64,000 nt of DNA from Selenomonadaceae bacterium (GTDB lineage: Bacteria; Bacillota; Negativicutes; Selenomonadales; Selenomonadaceae): assembly GCA_017535925.1 (NCBI GenBank), contig JAFXTD010000041.1, positions 1 to 64,000 on the forward strand, written 5' to 3'. The notes below the pieces were generated by a model. That model did not search any database. It was not told the origin of the DNA and was given only the letters and a program-made list of their open reading frames with translations. The stretch's first letter is position 1. The number at the start of each line of letters is the position of its first letter. Made by a program: the position numbers and the translations under genes. Positions 34,643 to 45,015 of this stretch are shown here, one piece after another.

Positions 34643-35195
34643 CTTCCGCCGTGATAATCCAAACGGGATTCAACGCCCGCATCATGTCATACGAGCCGAC
34701 ACGTTCGAGACGATTTATCTGAACTTGAAAAGCCTCGCATTTCCAAGCATGACGTTTGAAATATTCCAAAGCTGCCGCCGCCGTTTGAAGAGTTATCGCG
34801 TTGACGACGACGCGCCCGCCGATTTTCAATTTCATGCCGAGAACGTCAAAAATTTTTTCGAGGTGACCGCCGCTGCCTCCGATTATCGCCGCGTCGAGTT
34901 CGGGCAAGTCCTCCAAGCCTTCGGGTGCCTCCGCTTGAATTATTTCCACGTTGTCGACGGAAAATTTTTCAACGTTGCGTTTGATTAATTCGAAAGCTTC
35001 CGCCTTCCGCTCAATCGCAAAAATTTTTCCGTTTCGTGCAAGCCGAGCCGCCTCAATCGAAATCGAGCCCGTGCCCGCTCCGATATCTGCAACAATCGAA
35101 TCAATTTTTATTTGCGCCTTCGCCAAAGTCAAAATCCGAATCTCTTGCTTTGTCATGGGAATTTTGCCGCGAAGAAATTCCTCGTCCGCAATCAT
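34626..35195 (-). CDS. cbiT: Cobalt-precorrin-6B/7 (C15)-methyltransferase/decarboxylase CbiT
   Basis: A 189-residue CbiT that methylates C15 and decarboxylates the ring-C acetate. It has MTKQEIRILTLAKAQIK and the SAM motif VADIGAGTGSISIEAA, and ends with a beta strand typical of the family. CbiE is usually fused or adjacent; neither is present here. The last four residues and stop arise from a heptad array. A strong terminator and more heptads separate it from the upstream activase gene. Confidence 0.92.
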   Translation of the reverse strand: MIADEEFLRGKIPMTKQEIRILTLAKAQIKIDSIVADIGAGTGSISIEAARLARNGKIFAIERKAEAFELIKRNVEKFSVDNVEIIQAEAPEGLEDLPELDAAIIGGSGGHLEKIFDVLGMKLKIGGRVVVNAITLQTAAAALEYFKRHAWKCEAFQVQINRLERVGSYDMMRALNPVWIITAEAAVSC

Positions 35196-35269
35196 TTCAT
35201 CACGCTCCGAAATTTTTTCACATTATATCACAACGAGCCGGAAAAATTTTGCAGTCGTCGACGAAAATT

Positions 35270-35303
35270 AAAAGCCCGCATCCGAATTCGGACACGAGCT
35301 TTA
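35270..35303 (-). terminator. Intrinsic terminator downstream of the giant activase
   Basis: An interrupted palindrome centred on TCCGAATTCGGA with outer AAAGC/GCTTT arms; reading on the minus strand it ends in TTTTAAT. Nearly symmetric, so it may work in both directions. Confidence 0.65.
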
Positions 35304-35325
35304 AAGTTTTCAAAGTCGAAACTTT

Positions 35326-35367
35326 CACTAACCACTAACAGCTAACAGCTAACAGCTAACCACTAAA
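35326..35367. repeat. Heptad repeat array (CACTAAC/AGCTAAC x6)
   Basis: Six contiguous units: CACTAAC x2, AGCTAAC x3, CACTAAA. It reaches the stop codon (TAG on the minus strand) of the activase gene. Confidence 0.85.
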
Positions 35368-38300
35368 CCTGCGCGGGCAGAATTTTTTTTGCAATGGTCA
35401 TCATGAGCTTGATTCGATTCAGCTGATTGACTTCAGACGAGCCGGCGTCACAGTCAATCGCAACGACATTCACATTATCAAAATTTTCTCTTAGCGCGTG
35501 CAAAGTTCCCTTGAGGATTATGTGATTCGGCAGGCAAGCGAACGGAGACAACCCAACAATATTTTTTACGCCGTGTTCAATCAATTCGACCATTTCGCCG
35601 CAGATAAGCCAGCCCTCGCCGTTAAGGTTGCCGTTGCTCAAAAATTTACTTGCAAGCCGCGCCGTCTCTTTAATCGAATGAGGTGCTCTGAAGTGTTTGG
35701 AATCCTTCAGGGCATTTTTCATGGGGAGGCGGAAAAATTCTATGAAGTGAATAAAAATTTCGGCGAAAAATTTATCCTTGCGTGTGCCGCCCAAAAGTTC
35801 GCGCTTGACAATCGCGTCGTGAGCGCAATACAAAAAGAAATCGACGAACGACGGCATGACAACTTCCGCGCCCTCGTCGGCAAGCACGCGCTCGATAAAG
35901 TTGTTCGCGACAGGATGATACTTAACCAAAATTTCTCCGACGATACCGACTTTGGGCTTGTTAAGATTTTCGTCAATCGGTATCGCGTCGAATTGGCGGA
36001 CAATCTCTTTTATGTTGCGCCGATAGCTGAAATAATTTCCGTCAATCAAATCTGCTTTGGCAAGTGTCATCCACTCTTCAAAAAGTTTATCGGTTTCGCC
36101 GCGTTTGAGTTCGTAGGGGCGCATGCGGTTGGAAACGTTTTGAAGTAAATCGCCGTAAACGGAGGCTTTAATCGCGTCGGTGAGGCAATCGCGGTTGAGT
36201 TCAAAGGCGTCCGTTTCTTCGGGCAAACCCCAGCACGCGAACACCGGCACTTGACCGAAGCCCGCGAACTTCAAAGCACGACGCAGGACGGAAATATAAT
36301 TCGTGGCACGACAACCGCCGCAAGTTTGAAACAAAATTATCGACGTGTTATCGGGGTCGCAATCGCCGGACTTCAAAGCCGCAATCATTTGACCTGTAAC
36401 GACAATCGCGGGATAACACATTTCGTTGTTGACGTAGCGCAAGCCCAAATCGATAGCCGCCTTGTCGGGCAGAGCGGGTATCAAAATTTTGTAGCCGTAC
36501 TTCCGCAAAACCGTTTGAACCAATTCAAAATGAATCGGTGCCATTTGCGGCGCGAGGATTGTATGAGTTTTTTTGCAGTCGGCTGTGAAGTGAGGACGTT
36601 CGGGAAATTTTTTCGGTGAATAAGTGACGGGAACTTTTCTCTTCAACGCGGCGAGCAATGAACGCAATCTGATTCGAGCCGCGCCCAAATTTGAGACCTC
36701 GTCAAGCTTAATCATCGTGTAAATTTTTCCGTGCGCCTCCAAAATTTCTTTGACCTGCTCAATCGTCAAAGCGTCAAGCCCGCAACCGAATGAACTAAGC
36801 TGAATCAAAGTGACGTTCGGATTTTGTGCGGCGAATTGCGCGGCGTGATAAAGTCTTGCGTGATAGCTCCACTGATTGACGACGGAAATTTTCGGCGCGT
36901 CAACTTTGACATGATAAACGCAGTCTTCGGAAAGAATCGGCAGGTTGTAAGACTGAATCATTTCGGCGATACCGTGATTGATTTCCGGGTCAACGTGATA
37001 CGGTCTGCCGACGAGGAGAATTGCGTGTTCGCCGGTCTGCTCAAGGCGTTTCAAAACCTCGTCGCCGAAATTTTTTATGTCTTGTCGATAATGCTCAAGT
37101 TCAGCCGCCGCCTTGTCGACAGCAGAATTAATTTCTTTGGCGGAAATATTTTCGGAGGCAAATTCCTCGACGAGACGCTTTTTTAATTTCTTCATGTCGT
37201 GAACGGGCAGGAAAGGTTGCATGAACTTGACGCCGCGCTCTTTGAGGATGTCCATGTTGTTGCGAATGTTTTCGGGATAGCCGGCAACAATCGGGCAGTT
37301 ATAAAAATTATCCGACCGCGTGTCGAAGTTGTAAGGTTCGCAAGGATAAAAAATTTTTTTCAAGCCGCGCTCAATCAAATCCATAACGTGACCGTGAGCA
37401 AGCTTGGCGGGATAACACAGCGAATCACTCGGAATGGTCTCAAGCCCTTTGTAAAAAATTTGTGCGGAAGATTTTGAAGACAATTCGACGCGATAACCCA
37501 ACTCCGTCAACAGCGTGTGCCAAAAAGGGTAGTCCTCGTAAATGTTTAAAACTCTCGGAATGCCGATTGAACCTCGCGGCGCATTTTCCAACGGCTGATA
37601 ATCGAAAAGCCTCTTGTATTTGTAAGCGTAGGCGTTCGGGATTTCGGATTGAGTTTTGGGCTTGCCTCCGACGCCGCGTTCGCAGCGATTGCCCGTGAAA
37701 TATTTTCCGCCGTCAGGAAATTTCTGCATGGTTATCAAACAATTATTGCCGCAACGCCCGCAACGATATGACTTCGTGACGACAGAAAAATTTTCCAACT
37801 CGTCAGCCGTCAAAAGTTTTGTCTCGCCCGAAAAATTTTCTTTGGCAAGAATCGCCGCGCCGTATGCACCCATCAAGCCTGCAATGTCCGGGCGAATAAC
37901 CTCGCGGTGAAGAATTTCCTCAATCGAACGGAGGACGGCATCGTTGTAAAAAGTTCCGCCCTGCACGACGATATTCTCGCCGAGGTCTTCGACGTTCTTG
38001 AGTTGCATGACTTTGAAAAGCGCGTTTTTAATGACACTCAACGCAATGCCCGCCGAAATGTCGTTGACGGAGGCACCTTCCTTTTGCGCCTGCTTAACTT
38101 TGGAATTCATGAAAACGGTACAGCGTGTTCCCAAATCGACGGGAGCCTCTGAAGTCAAAGCTTTTTTTGCGAAGTCGCCGACCGTCATGTTGAGACCTTG
38201 CGCGAAATTTTGAATGAAACTTCCGCAACCCGCACTGCAAGCCTCGTTGAGCGTGATGTTTCCAATCGTGCCGTCCTTGACGAAGAAACATTTCATATCC

Positions 38301-39556
38301 TGCCCGCCGATGTCCAAGACGAAAGAAACTTCGGGACAAAATTCCTGCGCGGCGGTCAAATGGGCAAAAGTTTCGACTTCGGAGCCGTCAGCGTGAAGAG
38401 CCGCTTTGACAATCGCCTCGCCGTAGCCGGTGGTGAACACGCCCGAAATTTTTGCAGTCGGAGGAATTTTTTCATAGAGGTTGCGAATTTGTTTGACGAC
38501 GATTTTCAACGGCGCGCCTTCGTTCGAGCCGTAATCGGTGTAAAGAATTTCTTTGTTCTCACCAATCGCGCAAATTTTTGTTGTCGTCGAGCCGGCATCA
38601 ATCCCGACAAAAATTTTTCCGTGATAAGTTTGCAAGTCGCCGCGCCTGACTTTATTTTTGTCGTGACGGGCGCGAAAAGTTTTCAAGTCCGCCGCGTCTT
38701 TGAACAAAATAAAATCTGCCTTGCGCGTTTCGTTTTGAGCTGCCTCTTGAGATTTTCTGATTGAGTCTTCAAGCTGATTGATTGAAAAATCTTTTGCCTC
38801 GTCGGAGAGAGCCGCACCCGTTGCCACAAAAAAATTTCCGTCGGGAGTTTCGACAACTTCCTCTTGAGAAAGTCCGAGCGTCTCGACGAAACGTTTCTTG
38901 AGTTCGGGCAGAAAGTGCAAAGGCCCTCCGAGAAATGCGACGTTGCCTTTAATCGGACGACCTTGCGCGAGGTTGCCGATTGTCTGATTGACGACCGCTT
39001 GGAAAATCGACAGGGCGATGTCAGCTTTCTTCGCGCCGTCATTCATGAGGGCTTGAATATCTGTTTTCGCAAAGACGCCGCAACGTGAGGCAATCGTGTA
39101 AATTTGCTTGCCCTTTTCCGCCAAAGCATTCAAGCCCGGCGCGTCAGTGGACAGCAAGCTTGCCATGTGGTCGATAAAAGAACCGGTGCCGCCCGCGCAG
39201 ACGCCGTTCATTCGGACTTCGGGCGCGTTGCCGAGATAAATAATCTTTGCGTCCTCGCCGCCGAGTTCAACGACGGTATTTGTCTGCGGAATAAATTTTT
39301 CGACAGCCGTTTGACAGGCAATGACCTCTTGCACGAAGGGCAACGAAATTTTTTTTGCAATGCCCATGCCTGCCGAGCCTGCCAACGCGATTTTAAAAGT
39401 TTTTTCGCCGATGATATTTTTCAGCGACGTTAAAGAATTCGTAAGCGCGGAACCGATTTCAGAAAAGTGCCGCGCATAATTTTTAAAGATAAGCCGTTCC
39501 TCGTCCATGACGACCAGCTTTATCGTCGTGGAGCCGATGTCAATTCCGACTTTCAT
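35363..39556 (-). CDS. Giant acyl-CoA dehydratase activase/dehydratase-related protein (BcrAD/BadFG + DUF2229)
   Basis: A 1397-residue protein. Two actin-fold activator domains (about 1-265 and 315-590) each start with GIDIGSTT/GIDAGSTT and carry cluster-type Cys motifs (Cys120 in CAGGTGSF, Cys159 in SRCGVFAKTD; the second domain has EACSAGCGSF and TRCTVFMNS). Next comes a Cys-rich segment (YRCGRCGNNC ... GNRCERG), a DUF2229 domain, and a region like the dehydratase D component (CGGCRATNY). Such fusions are common in anaerobic Firmicutes. They probably use ATP to fire low-potential electrons, but the substrate is unknown. Promoter with TTGACA at 39604 and AGGTGATT before the ATG. Confidence 0.88.
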   Translation of the reverse strand: MKVGIDIGSTTIKLVVMDEERLIFKNYARHFSEIGSALTNSLTSLKNIIGEKTFKIALAGSAGMGIAKKISLPFVQEVIACQTAVEKFIPQTNTVVELGGEDAKIIYLGNAPEVRMNGVCAGGTGSFIDHMASLLSTDAPGLNALAEKGKQIYTIASRCGVFAKTDIQALMNDGAKKADIALSIFQAVVNQTIGNLAQGRPIKGNVAFLGGPLHFLPELKKRFVETLGLSQEEVVETPDGNFFVATGAALSDEAKDFSINQLEDSIRKSQEAAQNETRKADFILFKDAADLKTFRARHDKNKVRRGDLQTYHGKIFVGIDAGSTTTKICAIGENKEILYTDYGSNEGAPLKIVVKQIRNLYEKIPPTAKISGVFTTGYGEAIVKAALHADGSEVETFAHLTAAQEFCPEVSFVLDIGGQDMKCFFVKDGTIGNITLNEACSAGCGSFIQNFAQGLNMTVGDFAKKALTSEAPVDLGTRCTVFMNSKVKQAQKEGASVNDISAGIALSVIKNALFKVMQLKNVEDLGENIVVQGGTFYNDAVLRSIEEILHREVIRPDIAGLMGAYGAAILAKENFSGETKLLTADELENFSVVTKSYRCGRCGNNCLITMQKFPDGGKYFTGNRCERGVGGKPKTQSEIPNAYAYKYKRLFDYQPLENAPRGSIGIPRVLNIYEDYPFWHTLLTELGYRVELSSKSSAQIFYKGLETIPSDSLCYPAKLAHGHVMDLIERGLKKIFYPCEPYNFDTRSDNFYNCPIVAGYPENIRNNMDILKERGVKFMQPFLPVHDMKKLKKRLVEEFASENISAKEINSAVDKAAAELEHYRQDIKNFGDEVLKRLEQTGEHAILLVGRPYHVDPEINHGIAEMIQSYNLPILSEDCVYHVKVDAPKISVVNQWSYHARLYHAAQFAAQNPNVTLIQLSSFGCGLDALTIEQVKEILEAHGKIYTMIKLDEVSNLGAARIRLRSLLAALKRKVPVTYSPKKFPERPHFTADCKKTHTILAPQMAPIHFELVQTVLRKYGYKILIPALPDKAAIDLGLRYVNNEMCYPAIVVTGQMIAALKSGDCDPDNTSIILFQTCGGCRATNYISVLRRALKFAGFGQVPVFACWGLPEETDAFELNRDCLTDAIKASVYGDLLQNVSNRMRPYELKRGETDKLFEEWMTLAKADLIDGNYFSYRRNIKEIVRQFDAIPIDENLNKPKVGIVGEILVKYHPVANNFIERVLADEGAEVVMPSFVDFFLYCAHDAIVKRELLGGTRKDKFFAEIFIHFIEFFRLPMKNALKDSKHFRAPHSIKETARLASKFLSNGNLNGEGWLICGEMVELIEHGVKNIVGLSPFACLPNHIILKGTLHALRENFDNVNVVAIDCDAGSSEVNQLNRIKLMMTIAKKILPAQV

Positions 39557-39580
39557 AAAAAAATCACCTCGCCGCCTGTA

Positions 39581-39609
39581 ATTTTATAATTCAAGCGTCA
39601 AGGTGTCAA
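39581..39609 (-). promoter_or_regulatory. Sigma-70-type promoter for the activase gene
   Basis: On the minus strand: TTGACA (39609-39604), 17-bp spacer, TAAAAT (39586-39581), 25 bp before the ATG. Confidence 0.75.
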
Positions 39610-39629
39610 CGTAAAAAGATTTTTATTGC

Positions 39630-41781
39630 TCAATCAATCCAACTTGCTCTGGTTGCGGTGAAAAACATATCGGGCGAAGGCTCTTTGGTCAAGTAGCCGT
39701 CCAGATACGTGTAAACTTTTCGCTTAAGTTCGGGGATGTTGAAGGAGTTGTAAAAGGATTCGGCGGAGAGATTGAAAGCTTCCCTCTCATAAACATTTTC
39801 TTCCGATTTGATTCTGTAAGGATGACCGTCAACGATTTTTTCCCAATCTGCATCCAGCGGCAGATAAGGATTTTGCTTATAACTGCCGGCGGGCAAATCC
39901 TTTGTTTGAATGTTACCGTTCCTGTCGACAATTATCGGATTTTTTCCGTCGTCGACAAGCTGATAATAATCGGTGCCGACCTCGTCGATATATTTTTCTT
40001 CGTTGTCGCATGTCACCTTGCGAAAAATTTTAACAACATTGGTTGAGGGCGTCGTCGTTGCTCCTTTCAACGGCTCTTGCTCAAGCCACTTCCTGTCAAT
40101 CGTATATTGCACGCCGTCGATTGTGAACGAGAGATTGTTTGCGTCATTTGTGTTGCCCTTTTTGTAATTCGTGACGGTCGGGGGAATGACGACAAGATTT
40201 CCGTTTGAGTCGGTGCCGATTTTATAACCGCTGCCGTAAGTTGCCTCAAGCTCACTTTTGGTTTTGGCGTCTTCCCGGTTTAAATAAAGAGTATCGTCGT
40301 AAGAATCGGTGACTTCTGTATAACCTGCCTCGTTGTTTGTGAAATCTTCCGCCGTCTTTGCCGCCAAAAATTCTTTCGCAACGATAAAGCCGTTCCAAGT
40401 GTGATTGTTGCCGTTTATGATGGCGGGGCTGTTCGGCGCGAAGATAATCCCGTTAAAGTCGGCATTGAGATTGACGACGACCGGTTGAGACTTGCGAATC
40501 TGATTGCCGTCCTCGTCGACAGCATAATCGATATTTTCGGGACCGTCATAGAAAATAACCAACGGGCGATATTGACCTGTTAGATATTTTTCTGTGTTGG
40601 ATTTATTTATGTTTAAAGTTATCTGCCTCACGGAATTATAAACTTCGTGGGTCGACTTGCCGATGTAAGTCAAGTCTTGTATCGGGTCGCTTTCGATTCT
40701 AATCCACAGCGGGTCGGTCTCTCCGCTTTTCAAATAGCTGTTACGTGTATTATACGGCGCGAGCGAAGTCGGCGGTGAAAAGGACGCGCTTATTTTGTGC
40801 AAGGTTTGCTCCCCAGCCGTCAGTGAAGTTATAAGCCATAGTCTTTCGGCTCTGATTTTCATTGCGCAATGTGGGCGCATAACCTATATCCCAGTCCGAG
40901 CCCATCTGCAACCAAACTTCCGCCCGAAAGTCTATGTTGAGCGAATCTTTATTGTTGCTGCCGTTGACGGTGACTTTTTCCGTCCGATAGGTATTGCCCT
41001 GCGTGTAGTGAACTTTGCTGTCTTGAACCTGTTGCCAGTTGCCGCTGTAAACTTCATTCCTGTTTTTGTAGTAGTTTTGATATTCCCAGTTGCCGATAAC
41101 TTCCTTGCTTTCCAAACGGTGAACGCTCGACAAGAGGTCTGTGTCGTGAGGTCTCAACAGGACAACGGCTCTGACGGGCGCGTTCATGTCGTCGAACCAG
41201 CCGGGCATGAAGAAATGCCGAATCTTTTCGTTAAGCTCGACGGTGTAATACATCGGCGTGATAATGTCGCTGCGCACGTCGAAAACTTTTGCATACAAGC
41301 TGACGGTGCCTTTAACTTCTTTGTCCTTGTCTTTAACGGAAATGCTCCAGCCGTCGACAGCAGTCAAATTATTTTTCTCGCCGGAGGTGCTGTCGGGTTT
41401 GTTGTAATCCGCAAGATTTTTCCGCGTATAATTTTCTGCCACAACACGACTGCTGATAAAAGCCTCGCTGTTGAAGCCCGACAACTTTTCCTCATATATT
41501 CTAAGCTGTCCGAAATTGTAGGTGGAAATTTTTGTGTAATCGAGGATGTCGCCCGGCAAGCTGTTTGTCGTCAATCCGTTGGTGAAATAAATGTTGTTGG
41601 AAGCGTCCACGATAACTTTTGCTCCCGCAAGAGCCGCCGCGTCCGCCGCGTTTTGAAGGCGCGATACGTTCAGATAGTACCAACCCAAATCGAGCCCGAC
41701 GCCCGCGAAAAGAAACAACAATGGAATCAGCAAAGCATAGAGTACTAAAACTTGACCGCGTTGCTTAAAATGTTTAAACGT
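39630..41781 (-). pseudogene. TadG-like pilus-assembly-type protein, decayed paralogue
   Basis: The gene is paralogous to the one at 42034-44934 (same N-terminal GQVLVLYALLIPLLFLFAGVGLDLGWYYLNV membrane anchor, DPLWIRIESDP, RKSQPVVVNLNADFNGIIFAPNSP, C-terminal MFFTATRASWID). It is split into two frames, 41733-40750 and 40880-39630. The switch lies near 40750-40790, where TADFARAV-stop should continue as LAPYNTRNSYLKSG. In addition, the codon aligned with the neighbour's ATG start is ACG (41781-41779), although its AAAGGAGCG site is intact. Two independent lesions argue for a pseudogene rather than a read error. Confidence 0.75.
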
Positions 41782-41980
41782 GATAAATCGCTCCTTTCAT
41801 TGAAGTTGAGCTGATAGCTTATAGGATTTTCTGACAGCTGATTCGGAAAGCGATTATACTACAAAAAAACAAAAATGCACGTTAAAGTTTCATAAAATTA
41901 ACAGAGTGGTTACAAGTGTTTTGTTATATCTGCCGAGCCGCTTGCCGAGAGAAGAGCTGTTATCCGCACCTTGACGCAAA

Positions 41981-42018
41981 AAAAAATCGCTCCCGTGTCA
42001 TACGAGAGCGAAAAATTT
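41981..42018 (-). terminator. Intrinsic terminator downstream of the intact TadG-like gene
   Basis: TCGCTC/GAGCGA stem with extra inner pairs around GTGTCATAC. On the minus strand it is followed by ATTTTTTTTT. A-rich flanks on both sides allow bidirectional use. Confidence 0.8.
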
Positions 42019-42033
42019 TTTTCGAGAAAGAAA

Positions 42034-44934
42034 TCAATCAATCCAATTTGCGCGGCGCGTCGTGAAGAACATATCCTCCACGTTCCAATCGCTACCGGTC
42101 TTTTCGGATGTCTGATTCAGCTCGTCCACGTTCAAGTACTCATAATTTTCTCGGTGCAATTCGGGAATTTGGAAGTAGCTGTAGCAAGAATCCTTGTTGA
42201 GATTGAACGCCTCCTTCTTCTTGTAGCGGACTTCGTATTCGGGAATTCGGTAGTCCTTATTTTTTTCCCATGTCTTTGGGTCATTTATCTTTTTGTTCCA
42301 GCCTCTGTCGTCGGGTTGAAATTTGTAAGAATTGGTTATTTGTTCGGTAGAACCTTCGTCCAGAGGTTTTGTTTGAACGTTGCCCTTGTTGTCCATAACC
42401 AGATGAATTACGTTTTGATCGCTGCCTTCGATAGGATCCTTACTGTTGGTTGGATAGTCGTAGTAGGTGTAATATGTCTCGTTCTCATTGAAATAAGCAT
42501 CGTTTCCAACCTTCTTGTAAGTGACGGTAACGTCAGGATTTTCGTTGTATGTGTCGACCTCAGTCTTTTCGCCCAGAGAAATGAAATACTTCATGCCGCT
42601 ATCGTCGGTCTTGGTGATTTGATAGGGGTCGGCGTTGCTGTCGTAGTATTTATGAGCTTTGGTCATTGTCGTGCTGACGCATCTCCACTTATCCAATCCT
42701 TCTTTATCGACTATATAGTCTTCCATACCAGCTACTATTTTCTTCTTACCGTCATAAACATTGTGAGTATCGTCCGCCAAAGTAACGCCGTTTGAACCAT
42801 AACCGCTGACTGCTGGTGGTTTTTTCAAATCACAAACGGGAATGTAAGGATAACAAGCTTTGCCGCCTTGCTCTCTGAAAAGTCTGACGTAAGGCACGTT
42901 TTCTTTGGCGATGTACTTGGTCTCACCGGTATCGACGCGAACAACCGGAACGTATTCGGCTTTAAGAAAAGTATCTTTGGCGTTGCTGTATTGTTTATTG
43001 AGGTCTTCGTCCATGAGGTCAGCTTCGACTACGTGATAAATTTGATGATTATTTTCGGCGTTGAAGGCGTCATATGTAGGGAATTGAATTTGAACGATGT
43101 CATTGTCGGTGACGGCGCGATATTTCTTTAGGTCTGCGTCGTAGATTTCGCGATATTTCTTGAGAGCAGCGACGTAATTATTATCGTTGTAGCCGCTTAT
43201 TCCCTTGACGTATTGAGCCTCAACTATGAAATGTTTGGGCAACTTCTTATACTTGCTGAAGGAAATATTGCCCTCGGTGTCGATTGTTTTTTTATAATCT
43301 GCTGTGGGATATTCGTTATCCAACTCGGAGGCGGTGACGGATTTTACCAAGATAGGCTTACCGTTTTCGTCTTGATATTCGCTGTAGCCGTTATTCGTGT
43401 AATCCTCCTTAGTCGCAAGCTGAACGAATTCCTTCGCGATAACAAAACCCGTGAGCTTTTTTTCGTTGCCCAATATCACAACAGGGCTGTTCGGCGCGTA
43501 TAAAATCCCGTTCCAATCGGCATTGAGATTCAAAATAACCGGTTGAGATTTTCTGACGGTGTTGCTTTCGTCGTAGACTTCGGGACCTTTGTAGAAAATG
43601 AAGAACGGACGATATTTATAAGCCTTACCGCCCTCAATGTCGTAGCCGTCAAAGTCTCCGCTCGCCGAATTGTAAGCTTGGGTTGTGTCGCCGGTGTTGG
43701 TTTTGTCTATGCTGATAATCATCTGGTGAACGCTGTCCCAACCGGTACTGTTGCCTACGTAAGGAGCTTTGGTGCCTGACCACCACGGGTCGCTTTCAAT
43801 GCGCACCCACAAAGGGTCTGGCGTCAAATCGTTGGAAGTATCTTCGTCCATGAGGTTGCGATTTTTCCAAGCGTCTCGGAAGTTAATCAAGCCCTGTATG
43901 CGCAAATCGTAGCCGTGAGTCGCGTCCCAGCCGTCCATTGCATTCGTTACATAGGATATTTTTTTGTCTGTCGCGGCTCCCAAATCCCAGTCGAATAAAA
44001 ATTGCGTTTGAATGTCTTGGTTGAAGTCAATGTTCAGCGAATCGACTCCGCCATATTGATCATATTCTCCGTAATAAACTTGCTGTCCGTTTCTTTTGCT
44101 TGCAGAGGTTTTTTGTCCGCTGCTGTGATTGTTTGTGCCCTTGAAGCCGTTGTTGCTGCCGTCGCCCATTTGAACTTCAACGTTGACGGTCTCCGTGCGG
44201 AAATATTCGCCGGCAACATAGGAAACGGCTTTTTTACCGTTCACGGTCTGCCGATAGTGATTCCAATTAATCGCGGCGTCGTGATATTGGTCTTGATATT
44301 GCCAGTTCGCTATAACGTTGTTATCCTCAAGGTCTTTTATGACGGTGATTAAATCAACGTCGTGCGGGCGAAGCATCACATAAGCCTTGACAATCGCATT
44401 CATTGGTTCGAAGTTCCGCAGGAACAGATGAGTAACCTTTTCCTCCAAAGTGACGCTGTAATAGCGGATACCTTTTTCTTCCCACTGCGCGTCAGCAATT
44501 TTAGCGTAAAGAGCCGCCGTCAACGTAACTTCATGATTATCTTTGTTGGAAGAGGTATTCCAGTCGTCGAATATCTTCGCGGAATCACCCGCGACGATAT
44601 GTCCGAGATTTTTTCCGCTGTAACGCTTGGCTTCCGCCTCGCCGTCCGCCATGTTCAGCTTTTTAACTTCGTTGTTAAATTTTACTTTGTCATATTCCAT
44701 TATGTCGGAAGGTGGCTGGGTTAAAACTTTTACAAAGTAATTACTGAATTCATCTTGCTCGACGAGTTTGTAAGCTCCCGCAATAACCGCCGCATCTGCC
44801 GCATTTTGAAGGCGCGACACGTTCAAATAATACCAGCCCAAATCGATTCCGACACCCGCGAACAAAAACAACAACGGTATCATCAAGGCATAGAACACCA
44901 AGACTTGCCCACGCCGCTTAAAACGCTTGAACAT
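42034..44934 (-). CDS. TadG-like pilus-assembly-type protein with large exported region
   Basis: A 966-residue protein. MFKRFKRRGQVLVFYALMIP and the following hydrophobic stretch form a TadE/TadG-type N-terminal membrane anchor, with the SRLQNAADAAVIAGA motif typical of the TadG-like putative Flp pilus domain. The rest is a long, Tyr/Asp/Asn-rich, probably extracytoplasmic region of unknown fold. The same DPLWVRIESDP and LNLNADWNGILYAPNSPVV segments occur in the decayed paralogue. ATG 44934 is preferred over 44952, whose codons 2-4 form the AAAGGAGCG ribosome binding site. No other tad/cpa genes are in the window. A promoter lies at 44968. Confidence 0.7.
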   Translation of the reverse strand: MFKRFKRRGQVLVFYALMIPLLFLFAGVGIDLGWYYLNVSRLQNAADAAVIAGAYKLVEQDEFSNYFVKVLTQPPSDIMEYDKVKFNNEVKKLNMADGEAEAKRYSGKNLGHIVAGDSAKIFDDWNTSSNKDNHEVTLTAALYAKIADAQWEEKGIRYYSVTLEEKVTHLFLRNFEPMNAIVKAYVMLRPHDVDLITVIKDLEDNNVIANWQYQDQYHDAAINWNHYRQTVNGKKAVSYVAGEYFRTETVNVEVQMGDGSNNGFKGTNNHSSGQKTSASKRNGQQVYYGEYDQYGGVDSLNIDFNQDIQTQFLFDWDLGAATDKKISYVTNAMDGWDATHGYDLRIQGLINFRDAWKNRNLMDEDTSNDLTPDPLWVRIESDPWWSGTKAPYVGNSTGWDSVHQMIISIDKTNTGDTTQAYNSASGDFDGYDIEGGKAYKYRPFFIFYKGPEVYDESNTVRKSQPVILNLNADWNGILYAPNSPVVILGNEKKLTGFVIAKEFVQLATKEDYTNNGYSEYQDENGKPILVKSVTASELDNEYPTADYKKTIDTEGNISFSKYKKLPKHFIVEAQYVKGISGYNDNNYVAALKKYREIYDADLKKYRAVTDNDIVQIQFPTYDAFNAENNHQIYHVVEADLMDEDLNKQYSNAKDTFLKAEYVPVVRVDTGETKYIAKENVPYVRLFREQGGKACYPYIPVCDLKKPPAVSGYGSNGVTLADDTHNVYDGKKKIVAGMEDYIVDKEGLDKWRCVSTTMTKAHKYYDSNADPYQITKTDDSGMKYFISLGEKTEVDTYNENPDVTVTYKKVGNDAYFNENETYYTYYDYPTNSKDPIEGSDQNVIHLVMDNKGNVQTKPLDEGSTEQITNSYKFQPDDRGWNKKINDPKTWEKNKDYRIPEYEVRYKKKEAFNLNKDSCYSYFQIPELHRENYEYLNVDELNQTSEKTGSDWNVEDMFFTTRRANWID

Positions 44935-44967
44935 GTCAATCGCTCCTTTCATTAATGCTTCGAGTTA

Positions 44968-44996
44968 ATTCTATATTTCAATCTGCACGGCGTCAA
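44968..44996 (-). promoter_or_regulatory. Sigma-70-type promoter for the TadG-like gene
   Basis: On the minus strand: TTGACG (44996-44991), 17-bp spacer, TAGAAT (44973-44968). Confidence 0.7.
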
Positions 44997-45015
44997 CAAA
45001 AATATTTCCGACCAA

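Noticed and set aside
34591-35367. Clustered short repeats as a possible CRISPR array
   Set aside because: Units are only 7 bp and directly adjacent, with no spacers and no cas genes.
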